In this document: positions 48,310-58,790 of the stretch, piece by piece
How the letters are laid out: each line of letters starts with the position of its first letter
How positions within the stretch are numbered: position 1 is the stretch's first letter
NCBI GenBank assembly: GCA_021234155.1
Contig: JAJEKV010000002.1
Span: 10,153,655 to 10,217,654 of the forward strand
Length of the DNA: 64,000 nt
Direction of reading: 5' to 3'
DNA from: Isoetes taiwanensis
Lineage: Eukaryota; Streptophyta; Lycopodiopsida; Isoetales; Isoetaceae
Notes under the pieces: model-generated
The model's input: only the letters and a program-made list of their open reading frames with translations
What the model was told of the DNA's origin: nothing
Databases searched by the model: none
Made by a program: the position numbers and the translations under genes

Positions 48310-49420
48310 ATAATAAAAAAAAAAATTTGGGCCCTTCGGCCCCTAACAAAGCAAGCATAAGTATTATTCTGATATGTTTATTTAAAACAACTTAGCTTAT
48401 TCATTATTTATTCATTATCAGTAATTTGAATATTGCAATACAAGAATCAAGTTCATGAAGATCAAATGCAACACACCAATGCACAACTATTCTAGAAATA
48501 CAATGCACAACTGAGCATTGTCACTTCATTTATAGAATGTGGACAAATTGAATTGGAAATATAATCCCTAGAAACACATTTCATTGTAATATCAATTCCC
48601 TGCATTGCATACCAAGGGCCGCCCAAATATACACAAATACACTGTTATAAAATGGGCAAAACAACAATAACATCAACAATAACATAATAAGGTCTGCTGA
48701 AGAGGATCATGATGCTCAATATGCTTACATGAATGTGATAATAAGGCTCGTATTTATTGAAAGAAATACGCAAGGTAATCACATGGATAAAGGCCAATCA
48801 TAGATAATTACAAAACGCCCACAACCAATACCATCCCACGGGGGCCTTTCCTGCTTGCTTATTGTGCATGCTAGGGTACACCAAAACTGTAAAAGCTACC
48901 CATATATGAGAAGAACAAGAATTACTTATTAAATAAGGAGCCCTTGTGAACAAGTTCTTCTTATTTCCCTTCATCAAACTAATCAGCACCAGAAGGTGTG
49001 AAACTGTTAGATTTTGAGAATCAAACAATCTTAACACCAATGCATGACCTATGCATTTGTAAGACAAGCAACATCAATTTGCATCTGCAATGCTAACCAT
49101 ATCCATATTAAATTAATGAACAGCTTTCACAGCATAGTAATGTAGCTATGCATTTAAAATAATCATTGAACTATGGAATGTAGACTCTACAATATCAATA
49201 TATTCAATTCAATAAGAAGTTTAACACAGACCTTTCACAATATAATTCGACCTTTCTTCTCCCTTCTAAGGTGTCTTCTATACATCTTAGATTACAGTTT
49301 TATGGTCAGTTCTGGTATCTCTGGCATCCGTCCAAATATAACCATCTTTATTTAAAACACATTCGTGCTCCCATCTTCTGAAAGACAAAATGCTGTAAGG
49401 GCATAAATCTAGGTAGGCAA
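48310..49420. other. No recognised gene
   Basis: AT-rich sequence; frames at 48798-49067 (minus) and 49173-49355 (plus) have no domain. Confidence 0.5.
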
Positions 49421-50943
49421 ATAGAATAGAATAGAATAGAATAGGTTTTTAGCGTCCACGGAGACCAATTGGCCTATGGGACCCAAACAAAAAAGAGAGC
49501 AGCAAGCATATTACTGACAGGATTAAAAAACCCCCGCCCCGAAGGGTTTTCGAGGGAAAAACCTTAGCGCAGTAAGTCCGGCCGGGCACACCGCACAATT
49601 GCATAGGACAGCTCAATACCGCCCGTAGGACACAAATGAGTCCGCGCATCCATAACCTCCCCGAGGTATGACCCCAACAAACCCACCGACGCCGTGAGCC
49701 AATAACTCGATGCAACGGGCCGGCCGGCACTAGTAATCGAACATATCGCCTTCGATATGGGCAAATGCCGGGCAGGTCCGAGGGCATGACATTCATCCTC
49801 AATCGCTACCGGTGGCAACAACGGCAAAGCCTTTGCTCCCGCGGCTTCACGAGCCCAACGCCTGCTTTCAATGCGAGGGCGATGTGCCCCGCGCGAATGG
49901 AAGCTATAAGCCGCTTTCTTCATGGGTAGCCGGGTGTACAAGTACCGGTGTGGGCCTCTTGTGAGCCTAGGATTGACTTGTCCGCCGATAGTGTGCCGCC
50001 TTAACATGTGTCGAGCCTCTGATCCCACGTACCCCGAAGGAAAGTAGCATCAAGGTATAGTTTAAGTGCCCTCGCGATCTTTCTTTGTCCCGACCGACAC
50101 ATCGCTTGCCTCGCACACCCCAAATAAGCGGAGAACCACCGAGCCCGCTTGTCTTTCCAGCCAGATTTCAGGCGTTGGGGACCCATTGCCGCGGGCCAAA
50201 GCAAGGGGGGCAAGCGTGTATCAGCCATAGCGACCACCTTTTTGAAGTAAACGATATGGCGCTCCAATGCAGCCCGCTGAAGGGGTAGAAATCCTGCCTC
50301 CCGGAGTAGGATCTGGGTACGGAACCGTGGACTTCACCCCTGTGGCCCGTGCCAAGAAGGCCTTCTCGACCGCCGAGGTCATTCCGTGTGTTGAGGGATA
50401 TCACCGGACCCCAAACTTCTGCCCCATACAAAAGGGCCGCTCAACCAAGGCTCAAACAAATGTGATCGGGTGACCCTGTGCATACAACTCGCCTTTGTGG
50501 TCGTTGTTCGCATGGCATATAGTGCTTTCCAACCCGCAGCGACCCGCAAACCCGATAGCCGCATCCCAATGGGTGGTAGTTGAGAACTCAATCCCCAAGT
50601 ACTTGTAGGTCGGAGCCACCTCTACCTCTTGCCCCCGGTAAGTGAATGTGGGAAGCCTTGGGTCGACGGGATGATGCAACTAGCGCCACCCCTAGTTTTG
50701 GCCAAGTTAACTTGCATGCCGCTGAATTGGCAAAAGTGTCAAGAGCATCCAGTGACGCTGCATGTCCCTCGGAGTATAGGCCATGAGGTTGACATCGCCG
50801 CGATATATGAGTTGCCGGATTGTGTGATGCATGATATGTGCGCGCGACCTCCATGCTCGAGAGAGCCAATCTTCCAACCGATCAATGTACGAGCCAAAGA
50901 GTGTGGGGAGAGGGGCAACCCCGACGACTCCAATGCTACCGGG

Positions 50944-51237
50944 TCACCGGGTCAGGTTCGCTGATGTGATACGGCCCGAGCATGCCTCGACATGCCCTAT
51001 ATAATCGCATTCTCGCAAGTCCGGGGGTCCCCAAATACCGCAATCGTCCCATAGCTTATTAAGCGGGTATCGGTCGAATGCCTTTGCAAAATCCACGAAA
51101 CAACAAGACAGTGTTCTCGCCGGCGATTCCTCGCTATCTTCAATCAATGTGCGCAGAGTGAAGATATGATCAATGGTGGAATGTCCGGGCCGAAAACCCG
51201 CCTGTAAGAGCTCGCGACCTCCGCTTCCTCTGCCCAT
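50944..51237 (-). CDS. LINE reverse transcriptase fragment
   Basis: A 97-codon frame with the RT fingers/palm motifs GFRPGHSTIDHIFTLRTL and CCFVDFAKAFDR (first catalytic Asp). Neighbouring RT parts are in other frames. Confidence 0.8.
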   Translation of the reverse strand: MGRGSGGRELLQAGFRPGHSTIDHIFTLRTLIEDSEESPARTLSCCFVDFAKAFDRYPLNKLWDDCGIWGPPDLRECDYIGHVEACSGRITSANLTR

Positions 51238-52223
51238 ATTGTCACCGCCTCAAGGATGCCACCAACAGCTTTTGCAAAGAGAGAGCTGACCATAATAGTA
51301 CGGTAGTTGGCCTGACATTGAGGGTCCCCTCGCTTTGTATATGGGCACTACTCTACTAGTGGTCCATTATGGGGAAGCCTTCGCAATGCTTTATTGAACA
51401 ATGCCGAGAACAGCACCGTGGAGGCCCAGCCCATTTCGTAAGCTCACCGCATGCCATCTAAATCTCGCCGCCTTCCCATTAGCTAGGGCCAGAGGGCCCA
51501 TGATGACATCCCCCTCTGCGGATAACCGTGAGCCATGCCTATCTGTGGAGGGATCGGTGCCCGCCCCGAAGCCGGTCATACAATTGCTGCCAAGTACCGT
51601 ACCCATTGCTCCGGTGGTGATGTTCCCCGTGGGTCGTGGCTTGCTCAAGACCCTTCTCCGTAATGTCCGGGTGCCGGGGCCCGAGACCAAACATCCGCTG
51701 TCGATGCTCGCAGGTATCCGCCTTCTTGTTCTTGAGAAAGGAACGGTATTGACCGACGGCCCGCGGGCGCAGAGATGGGATCGACTTGCCTGAGTGTGCG
51801 CTTGAGCTCCCGACACTCATCATCAAACCATCGGTTATGGGGGAAGGGTGGTGGTGCTCGAGGCTTGCCGTGAGCGCCTCCCCAAAGCATCTTTCTCGTA
51901 CACCGCCGCGTGTGTGAGTCACCGAAAGCGCATTGTTCTTGAAGTGTGGGGAGTTGCGCCAGCCCCCGCCAGATCATGCTCAAGCAACCGGGCATAGGTC
52001 CCCTCAGACGGTCGAAGTCCAGCGCAATGGGGCACCCGGTGTGTTGAGGCAAGAGGGTGCACGGGAGCTTCCCACCGAGATGCATGAACAGGGCCGGTGG
52101 TCGAGTCTACTTCCTCGCCCCGAAAGTGTCCCGTCCCGATGGAAAATGAGTAACCAGTGTGCACTCGCTCCTCAACCAGCCAGATAATCCACCACACCGG
52201 AGCCGCCCCTTGGTTCTCCCCGT

Positions 52224-52625
52224 CTACAAGTGCAAAGAAATGGAAGACGGCCATTGCACCAACCCATTACAGATAACCAGGTCAAAGATACTACCCAGCA
52301 ACAGCAACTGCCTGCCATAGCGCGAAATATGGCTGTCATCTGATATCCTTGACCAAGCCACCTCTGCGGGGTTCAACTGCAAAGACGCCCTTCCGCCAGG
52401 CTCAAATTTTGGAACCTGCTCGGCTCCTGTGCGTGCATTAAAGTCGCCAAGCAACATAACCCTGCCCAACTGTTTGTGCTGCTGTATGTCATCATATAGA
52501 TCGACATAAGGCTCCAATCGATCCACATCTGAATGAGTGTTATAAAAGTTGCTCTCGGCATGTGGAAAGTAGCATGCCGCTATGAGGAGAGTGTCGCCAC
52601 CGCCATGTCGCGCCGCGCACCACAA
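52224..52625 (-). CDS. LINE endonuclease fragment
   Basis: 133 codons encode the middle and end of an EEP endonuclease: AACYFPH, LLGDFNARTG (catalytic Asp and Asn) and then the ICNG stretch. The N-terminal part continues upstream in the frame 52915-52580. Confidence 0.8.
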   Translation of the reverse strand: MWCAARHGGGDTLLIAACYFPHAESNFYNTHSDVDRLEPYVDLYDDIQQHKQLGRVMLLGDFNARTGAEQVPKFEPGGRASLQLNPAEVAWSRISDDSHISRYGRQLLLLGSIFDLVICNGLVQWPSSISLHL

Positions 52626-54547
52626 AGTAGCGATTGTACCTGCCTGCTTTTGTGCAACGAGACCGAAAGTGCCTCAAGGTTGCACGGTAGTAGCAGGGCA
52701 ACCCCGCCATGCCCTCGCTTGCGGCACTCATTGAACACCGAAAATGCATAGCCCGAGGTCTCGGTAGTCAGGCCCCTCCTGATGCTCCCATGTTTCCATG
52801 AGGAAAATGAGATCCATATCCGGTGCAATAGAGTTGAGACTCTCGCCTTTCTGCCAGGGGAAGCCCCGACAGTTCCAAGACACCATCCGGAGGCACAGTT
52901 CCTATTTGCTGGCATTCGATGTGGACGCCGATGATCCGCCCCGCTGCAAGGGGAGGAATGCAGCGGGCTCGAAAGCAGCAGTCGGAGCGGGGAGGTGCAG
53001 AGGGGGGTACTGCCGCAGCCAGCAGCAGTAGCTGGGAGTGGAAAAGACCGACGCGATTGCTCGGGCTACTCCCGCCAGCGCCGCCTGAAAATGCGGCTTG
53101 CCCCCGACAAGGCTTCCTGCAGTCTCTACGACGGGACGCCCTCGACCTGGGCCACCGCCGCCGGGCGGACTCCCCGCAAGCATCGGGGTGAGATCCTCGT
53201 CAACATACAGAAGCAGCCCCTTCGGGCTTGTCTACTCGACGCAGATGGTTCCTCTCAGACCGCATGTCCGCCACCGCGGAAGGTGACAACACGCGGGCGA
53301 TCTGCAGGCGCCGAGCCCCAAGGCGGCTCGCCAGCAATTTGTACCGCAAGCCGGAATGCCATTCGAGATAGGATCTCATCCCCACGCGCTTTGAGATCTT
53401 CCCCGCCTCGAAGTCCACGCACTACCACATTATGGCGCGGGCGCCCCTGCTCCCCGCCGCCACCGAAGTCGAGGGCAACATTAGCCGCCCCAGCAGTGAC
53501 GCTGTTGGCCGGAGTGTGTGGGCTGCTCACAGCCGAGGGCGGTGGGTGTGCGAGATGGAGGAGGTGGCGGCGCCCGCCCGCCTCGCTTGGCGACACCTGG
53601 GGTGTAAGGGCACGCGGCGCTTGGCTGCCCCTCGTGTTGCGCCTCTCGGCCGCCTCGAGCTCGGGAGCCTAGCTCTCCTGTTGGAATCTCGGCCGCCCGC
53701 CAACTCATTTGTGCGAAGGCCGCAGTGTTCATGGACCTGAGCACGGAGGTCAGCCCTTTGCCGGGCAATGGTTGCTTTGAGCTCCCGGATCTCCCGATCT
53801 TGTGTCTCAGCCCTACTGCCCGCAGGGTTCTCGGCTCGCCCGGTTGGCTTCGACGATGGCTCTGACGTTTTGATCACGGTGGCATACCCTCACCCGACTT
53901 CGAGGTGGAAATAGTTGCCACTCGTATCCCCGCTTCCACACCCCGCTTGTCGCATGCCATAGTCTCCACGGTGGTGAGGGGAGGGAATCCACGCCGAAGC
54001 TCGCAAGTCGGCAAGGCCCTCGCTTATCCTTGCGCGCTCTCAAAGTGGGCCAAGCGAAGCCCGTCTTTCTAACCGGCTGCGCGGGTCTCCATGTCAGAAA
54101 CCGCTGCCTTTCCATCGCTAACTGTCTTTTTGAGCACATGGGATGCCGAGGATTGTATCTCTGGCAAATCCTGCAATCCGGTTCTGTTATTCTCGACTGT
54201 TCCTCCACTTGTTTCATGGCCCCTCGCTCAAGCTTCTGTGTCGAAGCTTGAGCAGCCTTCATCCATCTCCCCGAGCCAATCTCAGATTGGGCCTTCGCCT
54301 GGCTTCCCTCCTCATGGAAGAGGTTTCTCCCCTGCCTTTGTTATCCGGACCGGGGCGGTTTTCGGCGGCCCTCTCCCCGTTCTCCTGTGCCGGCCGGGCC
54401 GGGGCGGGGCGGGTTGGGGAATGTCTCCCTCCAAATGGGGGTCTGGGCAAGGGGCTACAAAAGCGGCCATGAAGTTGTATGGTATGGATGGGGATTAAAG
54501 AACTAAAGTGCTATGAAGAATTGGAAGATGTTTAAAAGCACAAACGA

Positions 54548-54640
54548 TGCCCGCCCTCAGTGGTTGGCACGGGGGGGTTTGGGGGGGTTCAACCCTGTGG
54601 GGGGGAGGTTCGATTCCGGCTACTGTCGGAATATTTTTGG
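54548..54640 (+). other. tRNA-like Pol III promoter, possible SINE head
   Basis: CTCAGTGGTTGGCAC (54556-54570) resembles an A box and GGTTCGATTCC (54607-54617) is a good B box. The interval between them is G-rich. The start GCCCGCC could be an acceptor-like arm, but no full cloverleaf with matching 3' arm is seen, so a tRNA-derived SINE head is likelier than a tRNA gene. Confidence 0.5.
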
Positions 54641-54789
54641 TATGGGCTTGGTTTGAATGTGCTTTTTGGAATAGGCTTAGATGGGAAAGGACTAACACAA
54701 GCAGAGAAGGCTACAGATCCCGCGCATTTTGAGCATGCTAGGATCTGGAACAAGTCATTGGCGCGCCATGGGTCGCCTAGAGAGAACAC

Positions 54790-55035
54790 AAGTAATTGAG
54801 AGAGCAAGGAGGTGGATAGCTGGGAAAAAGAGCAGTGGTGTTGAAGAAAAGGAGGGAAGATAGGTAGGGAAGGAAGGCTAGAGAGATAGAGCAGGGAGGA
54901 AAATAGGATGTAAGAAGGCTAGAGAGATTGAGCAGAGAGGAAGAAGGTAAGAGAGGGCTAGAGAGAGAAAGTGAGGTCAGAGAGGGCTAGAGAGAGAATG
55001 TGCTAGGCGCTAGAGAAGAGCAAAAGGTCTTTGTC
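54790..55035. repeat. Purine-rich degenerate tandem repeat
   Basis: GGCTAGAGAGA-containing units of roughly 30-50 bp are repeated about six times with AG-rich linkers. It could be the tail of the SINE-like unit before it. Confidence 0.7.
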
Positions 55036-55163
55036 GAGCAAGAATCTTGAGAGAGAAAGAGTTGTGAATCTTGTTATCCAGGTATATCTCATGCAATCAT
55101 TTCAGTAAAGGACCTTTTAAAAGTATCTGATTAAAACAAATTCTGTCGATGGATATGACTTAC

Positions 55164-56157
55164 AATATTGATGCAAACCCTGTTGTCTGCAAACCCTGGA
55201 TCCTTCATCATGCTCTGCCTTTTCCTTCTCTCTTTCTCAACACGTTGAAAGGCAGGTGGCTCAGCACCACCTTGTATTCCCCCTGAAACCTTTATAAACT
55301 GCAAAAATATAACAGATAAAATAAAATTGCATCATAAAGACATGATAGAATGGTCTCTAGACACTTGCGTCATCATAACAACTTCTACAAAGGCCGTGCG
55401 CATAATGTACAGGTCCCACGCTTTTATGCTCACACATATGGCTCTAATAGCTCCCTAATAGCTCTCTCCCCGCTAGGCCCAATATTTACATATGGATCAG
55501 CTACAGATTGGACTTGAAGTTCAAGCTCTTTCGCCTTGCTCTCAAACTCCTCTGCCTGTTACAAACAAGACAACGAACATCTTTTCAGGCTAAGCAACAC
55601 ATGGTAACATGAGCTTGATATCAAGCACTCATAGTTAAGCTGCCTGATTCAGTATTCTCAAACTCAATTAACCGCTTTCTCAGGGTGGATTCGCATATAT
55701 GTACGACACTAAAGAAAGATATAAACAACAGCTGTACTAAGAATTTGTTTGAAGCAATAAGGCAGCAGCATGCACACCACATCACTTTTTGTGCACTCAA
55801 AGCCATGAATAAGTGCTGAGAGATATAAAGCTGCACCACACACAACACTTGGCCTCCTGCCCGTCTGCAACAAAAACTAGGATTCATAAGCTAGATATTA
55901 CAAATAGAAAACTAGACAAGCTAAACTATGCATCAATAATAAAATCAGAAACTAACAAAGAAAACGTTTGATCCTCCCATGTAGGTCCACTGGCACAGTT
56001 CAGATATGCCCATGAACTCCTGTTATGTTTGCATAACACAGTCTAAAAAGAGAAACACTATTTAAGGCAAAAACCTGTATCCAGTCCCGCTTCATACTTG
56101 CAACAAGCCGCAAAGCAGTGTTAGCAATAGAATGATGTTTCCTTCCACCGGATATCT
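55164..56157 (-). pseudogene. BRF1: TFIIIB subunit BRF1-like, five middle exons
   Basis: Exons on the minus strand: about 56157-56075 (GRKHHSIANTALRLVASMKR, DWIQ), 55864-55778 (TGRRPSVVCGAALYLSALIH), 55708-about 55630 (VVHICESTLRKRLIEFENTE, SGSLT), 55555-55369 (AEEFESKAKELE, then CEHKSVGPVHYAHGLCRSCY, DD) and 55298-55164 (FIKVSGGIQGGAEPPAFQRV, EKERRKR). This is the second cyclin fold and following region of plant BRF1, the TFIIB-like factor of RNA polymerase III. The fourth exon carries an 11-bp tandem copy of GGAGCTATTAG and a 2-bp TG repeat, which together break the frame before CEHK. Its donor is GCAAGT. N- and C-terminal exons are missing. Confidence 0.88.
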
Positions 56158-56815
56158 AGACCTGCATTCGATACCGACATCATCCCTTTCTTCTATTATT
56201 TTAGTGATCTTTATTTTGCTTGGACGCTTCTGCCATACATGACACTGTTGCCTTGAAACCCACCAGACCTGTGGCTTTATTCCTTACTTTATTCTTCTGC
56301 AGTACCTCGCCGACCCATTTTCCTCTGCCGGATTTTTGCTTTTCATGGGGCTCTTGGAACCATCTACAGCCCCTTCTATAGTTATAGAAATTGAATCAGA
56401 TATGGGGTTCAACCTCAAAGGACCATAACACCCAGGTTGTGCAACAAGGTAAGAAAATAGGCTTAGCTGATCCGACATGATCCATGCCCTGTCGAATATG
56501 GCAGAGGACCAGATACGGCATGGGCAGAACAAAACCCTAAGTTGAAGGGTCTCGAGCCTTGCATGTAAAGCAAGGAAAAAATACTTTTTGTTAGCATAGA
56601 ACCTTAAATTATAAAAAAATATATATTAAAATTTATGGATTCAACCATTGGAAAGTGCCACGAAAATTAAAGTGAGCATATGTGCACTCTAGATGTACCG
56701 ATTAGTACGTCTCATGGAATACTATCATCAAATCATATAAAAACCTTAGGAAAAAAAGTACAAAAATACAAAAACAACCCCCTGTTATAATGCTAGATAT
56801 TAATATAGAATTTAC
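56158..56815. other. No recognised gene
   Basis: Upstream BRF1 exons (zinc ribbon, first cyclin fold) were not found. A minus-strand frame at 56284-56532 has no domain. Confidence 0.5.
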
Positions 56816-57238
56816 ACCCAAAGATGAAAATGATAGGGAAAAGAGAAAATGGGGCACATGTGAAAAGTGAAGAGAAAAAATATGGCACGAGAAATGGAAA
56901 AGGGGTAAGGAAAGGGAATAAGGGCACGAAGAAAAAGATGAAAAGGAGGAAAAGGGAAAGAAAAAGCCCATGAAGAAAAGGGAATGGAAAAAAGAAAGGG
57001 ACGGGGAGGGGAGGAAAATGGGCGTGGATAAAAGAAAAAGGGAGAAAAAAAAGGAAACATGTAAAGAAAATGAGTAAAGAGAAAAGAAAAAGAGTAAATG
57101 CGGGTTAGAGCAAATGGCAAGGGGAACGAGAAACAGTGTTGTGTGTGACAATAGCGTACTTTTGGGTTATTCTCTCATTGCTATAATGTATCATTTATAG
57201 TGTCTCAGTTTATGCCTAGCAACGCTAATCGTTCCTAG
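56816..57238 (+). mobile_element. Short purine-tract Helitron remnant
   Basis: The A/G core runs from about 56818 to 57080. The 3' end has a decayed hairpin (GCCTAGCAACGCTAATC), then GTTCCTAG ending 57238, then T. The region before it (TATAGTGTCTCAGTTTATGCC) aligns with the reverse complement of 21.24-21.27 kb. The 5' end is not identified. Confidence 0.65.
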
Positions 57239-57299
57239 TTTTTCATGTTTTCGACAAGATGCTGCAGGTGAGTGATGTCTACAGCTTTCTATTTCTTCC

Positions 57300-58200
57300 A
57301 AATCGTTGCGTATGTGAGGGCCCAATAGACCTCACATCCATAGCAAAAGTAGGTGACTAGAAGAGCATAATGTAGCACTATTCAAAATTTATGTCTTTAT
57401 GATCAAACCCTTTCGCATTTTCCATCCATGTCAAAAAGATTCTTCTCAAGAGAGTAGTATTAGGGGCACATTTAAGGGGGTAATTTGCAGAGTTTGGTAA
57501 CATATAGAGCATATTTTCCAATGCTTAAAGGCTTGCTAATATTGAGCCAATAGTTAATAAACTGCATGGCTGGAGATTGCTAATAACTAATAACCTTCCA
57601 GATATAGTTGGTTCCTAGAGCTTGGCTTTGCTTGTATAGATAATTAAATCCTAATCCTCCATCTTTCTTAGAGTGAGTGATCTCCTGTCACCTCACAATT
57701 CCCTCTCCAAAGGTAGTCCCTTAGGCATCTTTCAATGCTGTTATAGGTAGATTTATTGGCAATGACGATAGAGGAGAAATATATGTGGTTGCTAGCCAAC
57801 ATAGAGTTAGCTATAAGAGGCCTGCCAATAAAGGTATCAGAAACCATGTTTAGATTGTTCTCGATTCTCATGACAATTGGGTTCTAGATGGCCTTATTGG
57901 GTAGCCTTATGGCTTGGTGAGGGGGGTTGATTTGAATAGCTCTATTGTCAAGAGTGTTGTTGTTCTTCCCAGAGGATAGAAAATTTAGAGAGGTTGAGCT
58001 TGACAAGTTAGAAATAATACCATAGTTGTCTATACAATCAAGAAAAATGTCACTGCAATTTGCTTTTAACAGAATAAAAGTGTTATTTGCATATTGCAGA
58101 ATGGTGAGTTGTTGGTCTATATGAGGCATTTCAAGTCCTTGTATTTTTCTTTTGTTGTTGCCATACAAGAACAATCCTTCATGAAATTAACAAGAGAATA
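57300..58200 (-). mobile_element. L1-like LINE fragment, distinct lineage
   Basis: The frame 58174-57884 encodes HIDQQLTILQYANNTFILLK, the RT palm with YADD mutated to YANN. 57871-57668 gives GRPLIANSMLASNHIYFSSI and the DYLWRG block; GGLGFNYLYKQ follows near 57640. 5' and 3' truncated. Its low GC and sequence differ from the other L1-like copies here. Confidence 0.8.
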
Positions 58201-58790
58201 TCGGTTTTACAGTGAATTACGTTTTCACTATGAATCAACAACAAGGCAATAGTTGCAATCGAACCCACACATGTTTGCACAACCAAAGCGTGTCAGAGGA
58301 AGAGGTATCTATAATTGCCTTTTTACGATATCCTCTACAACAAGATTGCATTTGAAACGGGAGCAAATCATTGAAACGGGAGCAAAAGGAATATTCCTTG
58401 AAGATTCCCTATTTTTCTACAAAAATGGCTAAAATGAGGTGTTAAAAAAAAGGGGCATAAAAATGTATTTTGACCCCCCCAAAATCACCAATTTTTTTCT
58501 CCAAATAGAGACTTGACTATGTCAAAGTGACACTTTTTTTAGCAATTATAATTTACCTGAAATGTCTTTTTGGAGCAAACCTCTAATTTAAGAGAACACA
58601 AATTTTAACCAGAAATCGAAGTGAAGTTTACAGCTGAAATAGTAGTATTTTCAAAATTGAAGATTAAATCTTCATATTCACATTCAAAATTTACTTCTTT
58701 TTTCCTAAGACTCAGTTATGTGCAAAAGTGTGAGGAGGATAAGAGAGGGATCCAAAACATCTTCATGCTTTCGTTTATGCCATCTTCAGC
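58201..58790. other. No recognised gene
   Basis: AT-rich sequence with homopolymer runs (C-run near 58480) and no coding signal. Confidence 0.5.

Larger units (their letters stand above)
49421..54480 (-). mobile_element. GC-rich near full-length LINE with (GAATA)n tail
   Basis: The minus strand holds, in order: a GC-rich leader; an ORF1 with a coiled coil (about 53800-53700) and an RRM-like part (HNVVVRGLRGG near 53440); an endonuclease (52915-52224, with LLGDFNARTG near 52440); a WFDDECRELKR-type linker (near 51815); RT (GFRPGHSTIDHIFTLRTL, FVDFAKAFDR, 51237-50944); YKYLGIEFS near 50600; and the C-terminal AIEDEC zinc segment near 49800. The tail is at 49421-49445. Many frameshifts occur. 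The clade is not L1-like; a Tad/RTE/Zepp-type placement is possible but not decided. Its composition is far richer in GC than the surroundings. Confidence 0.88.
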
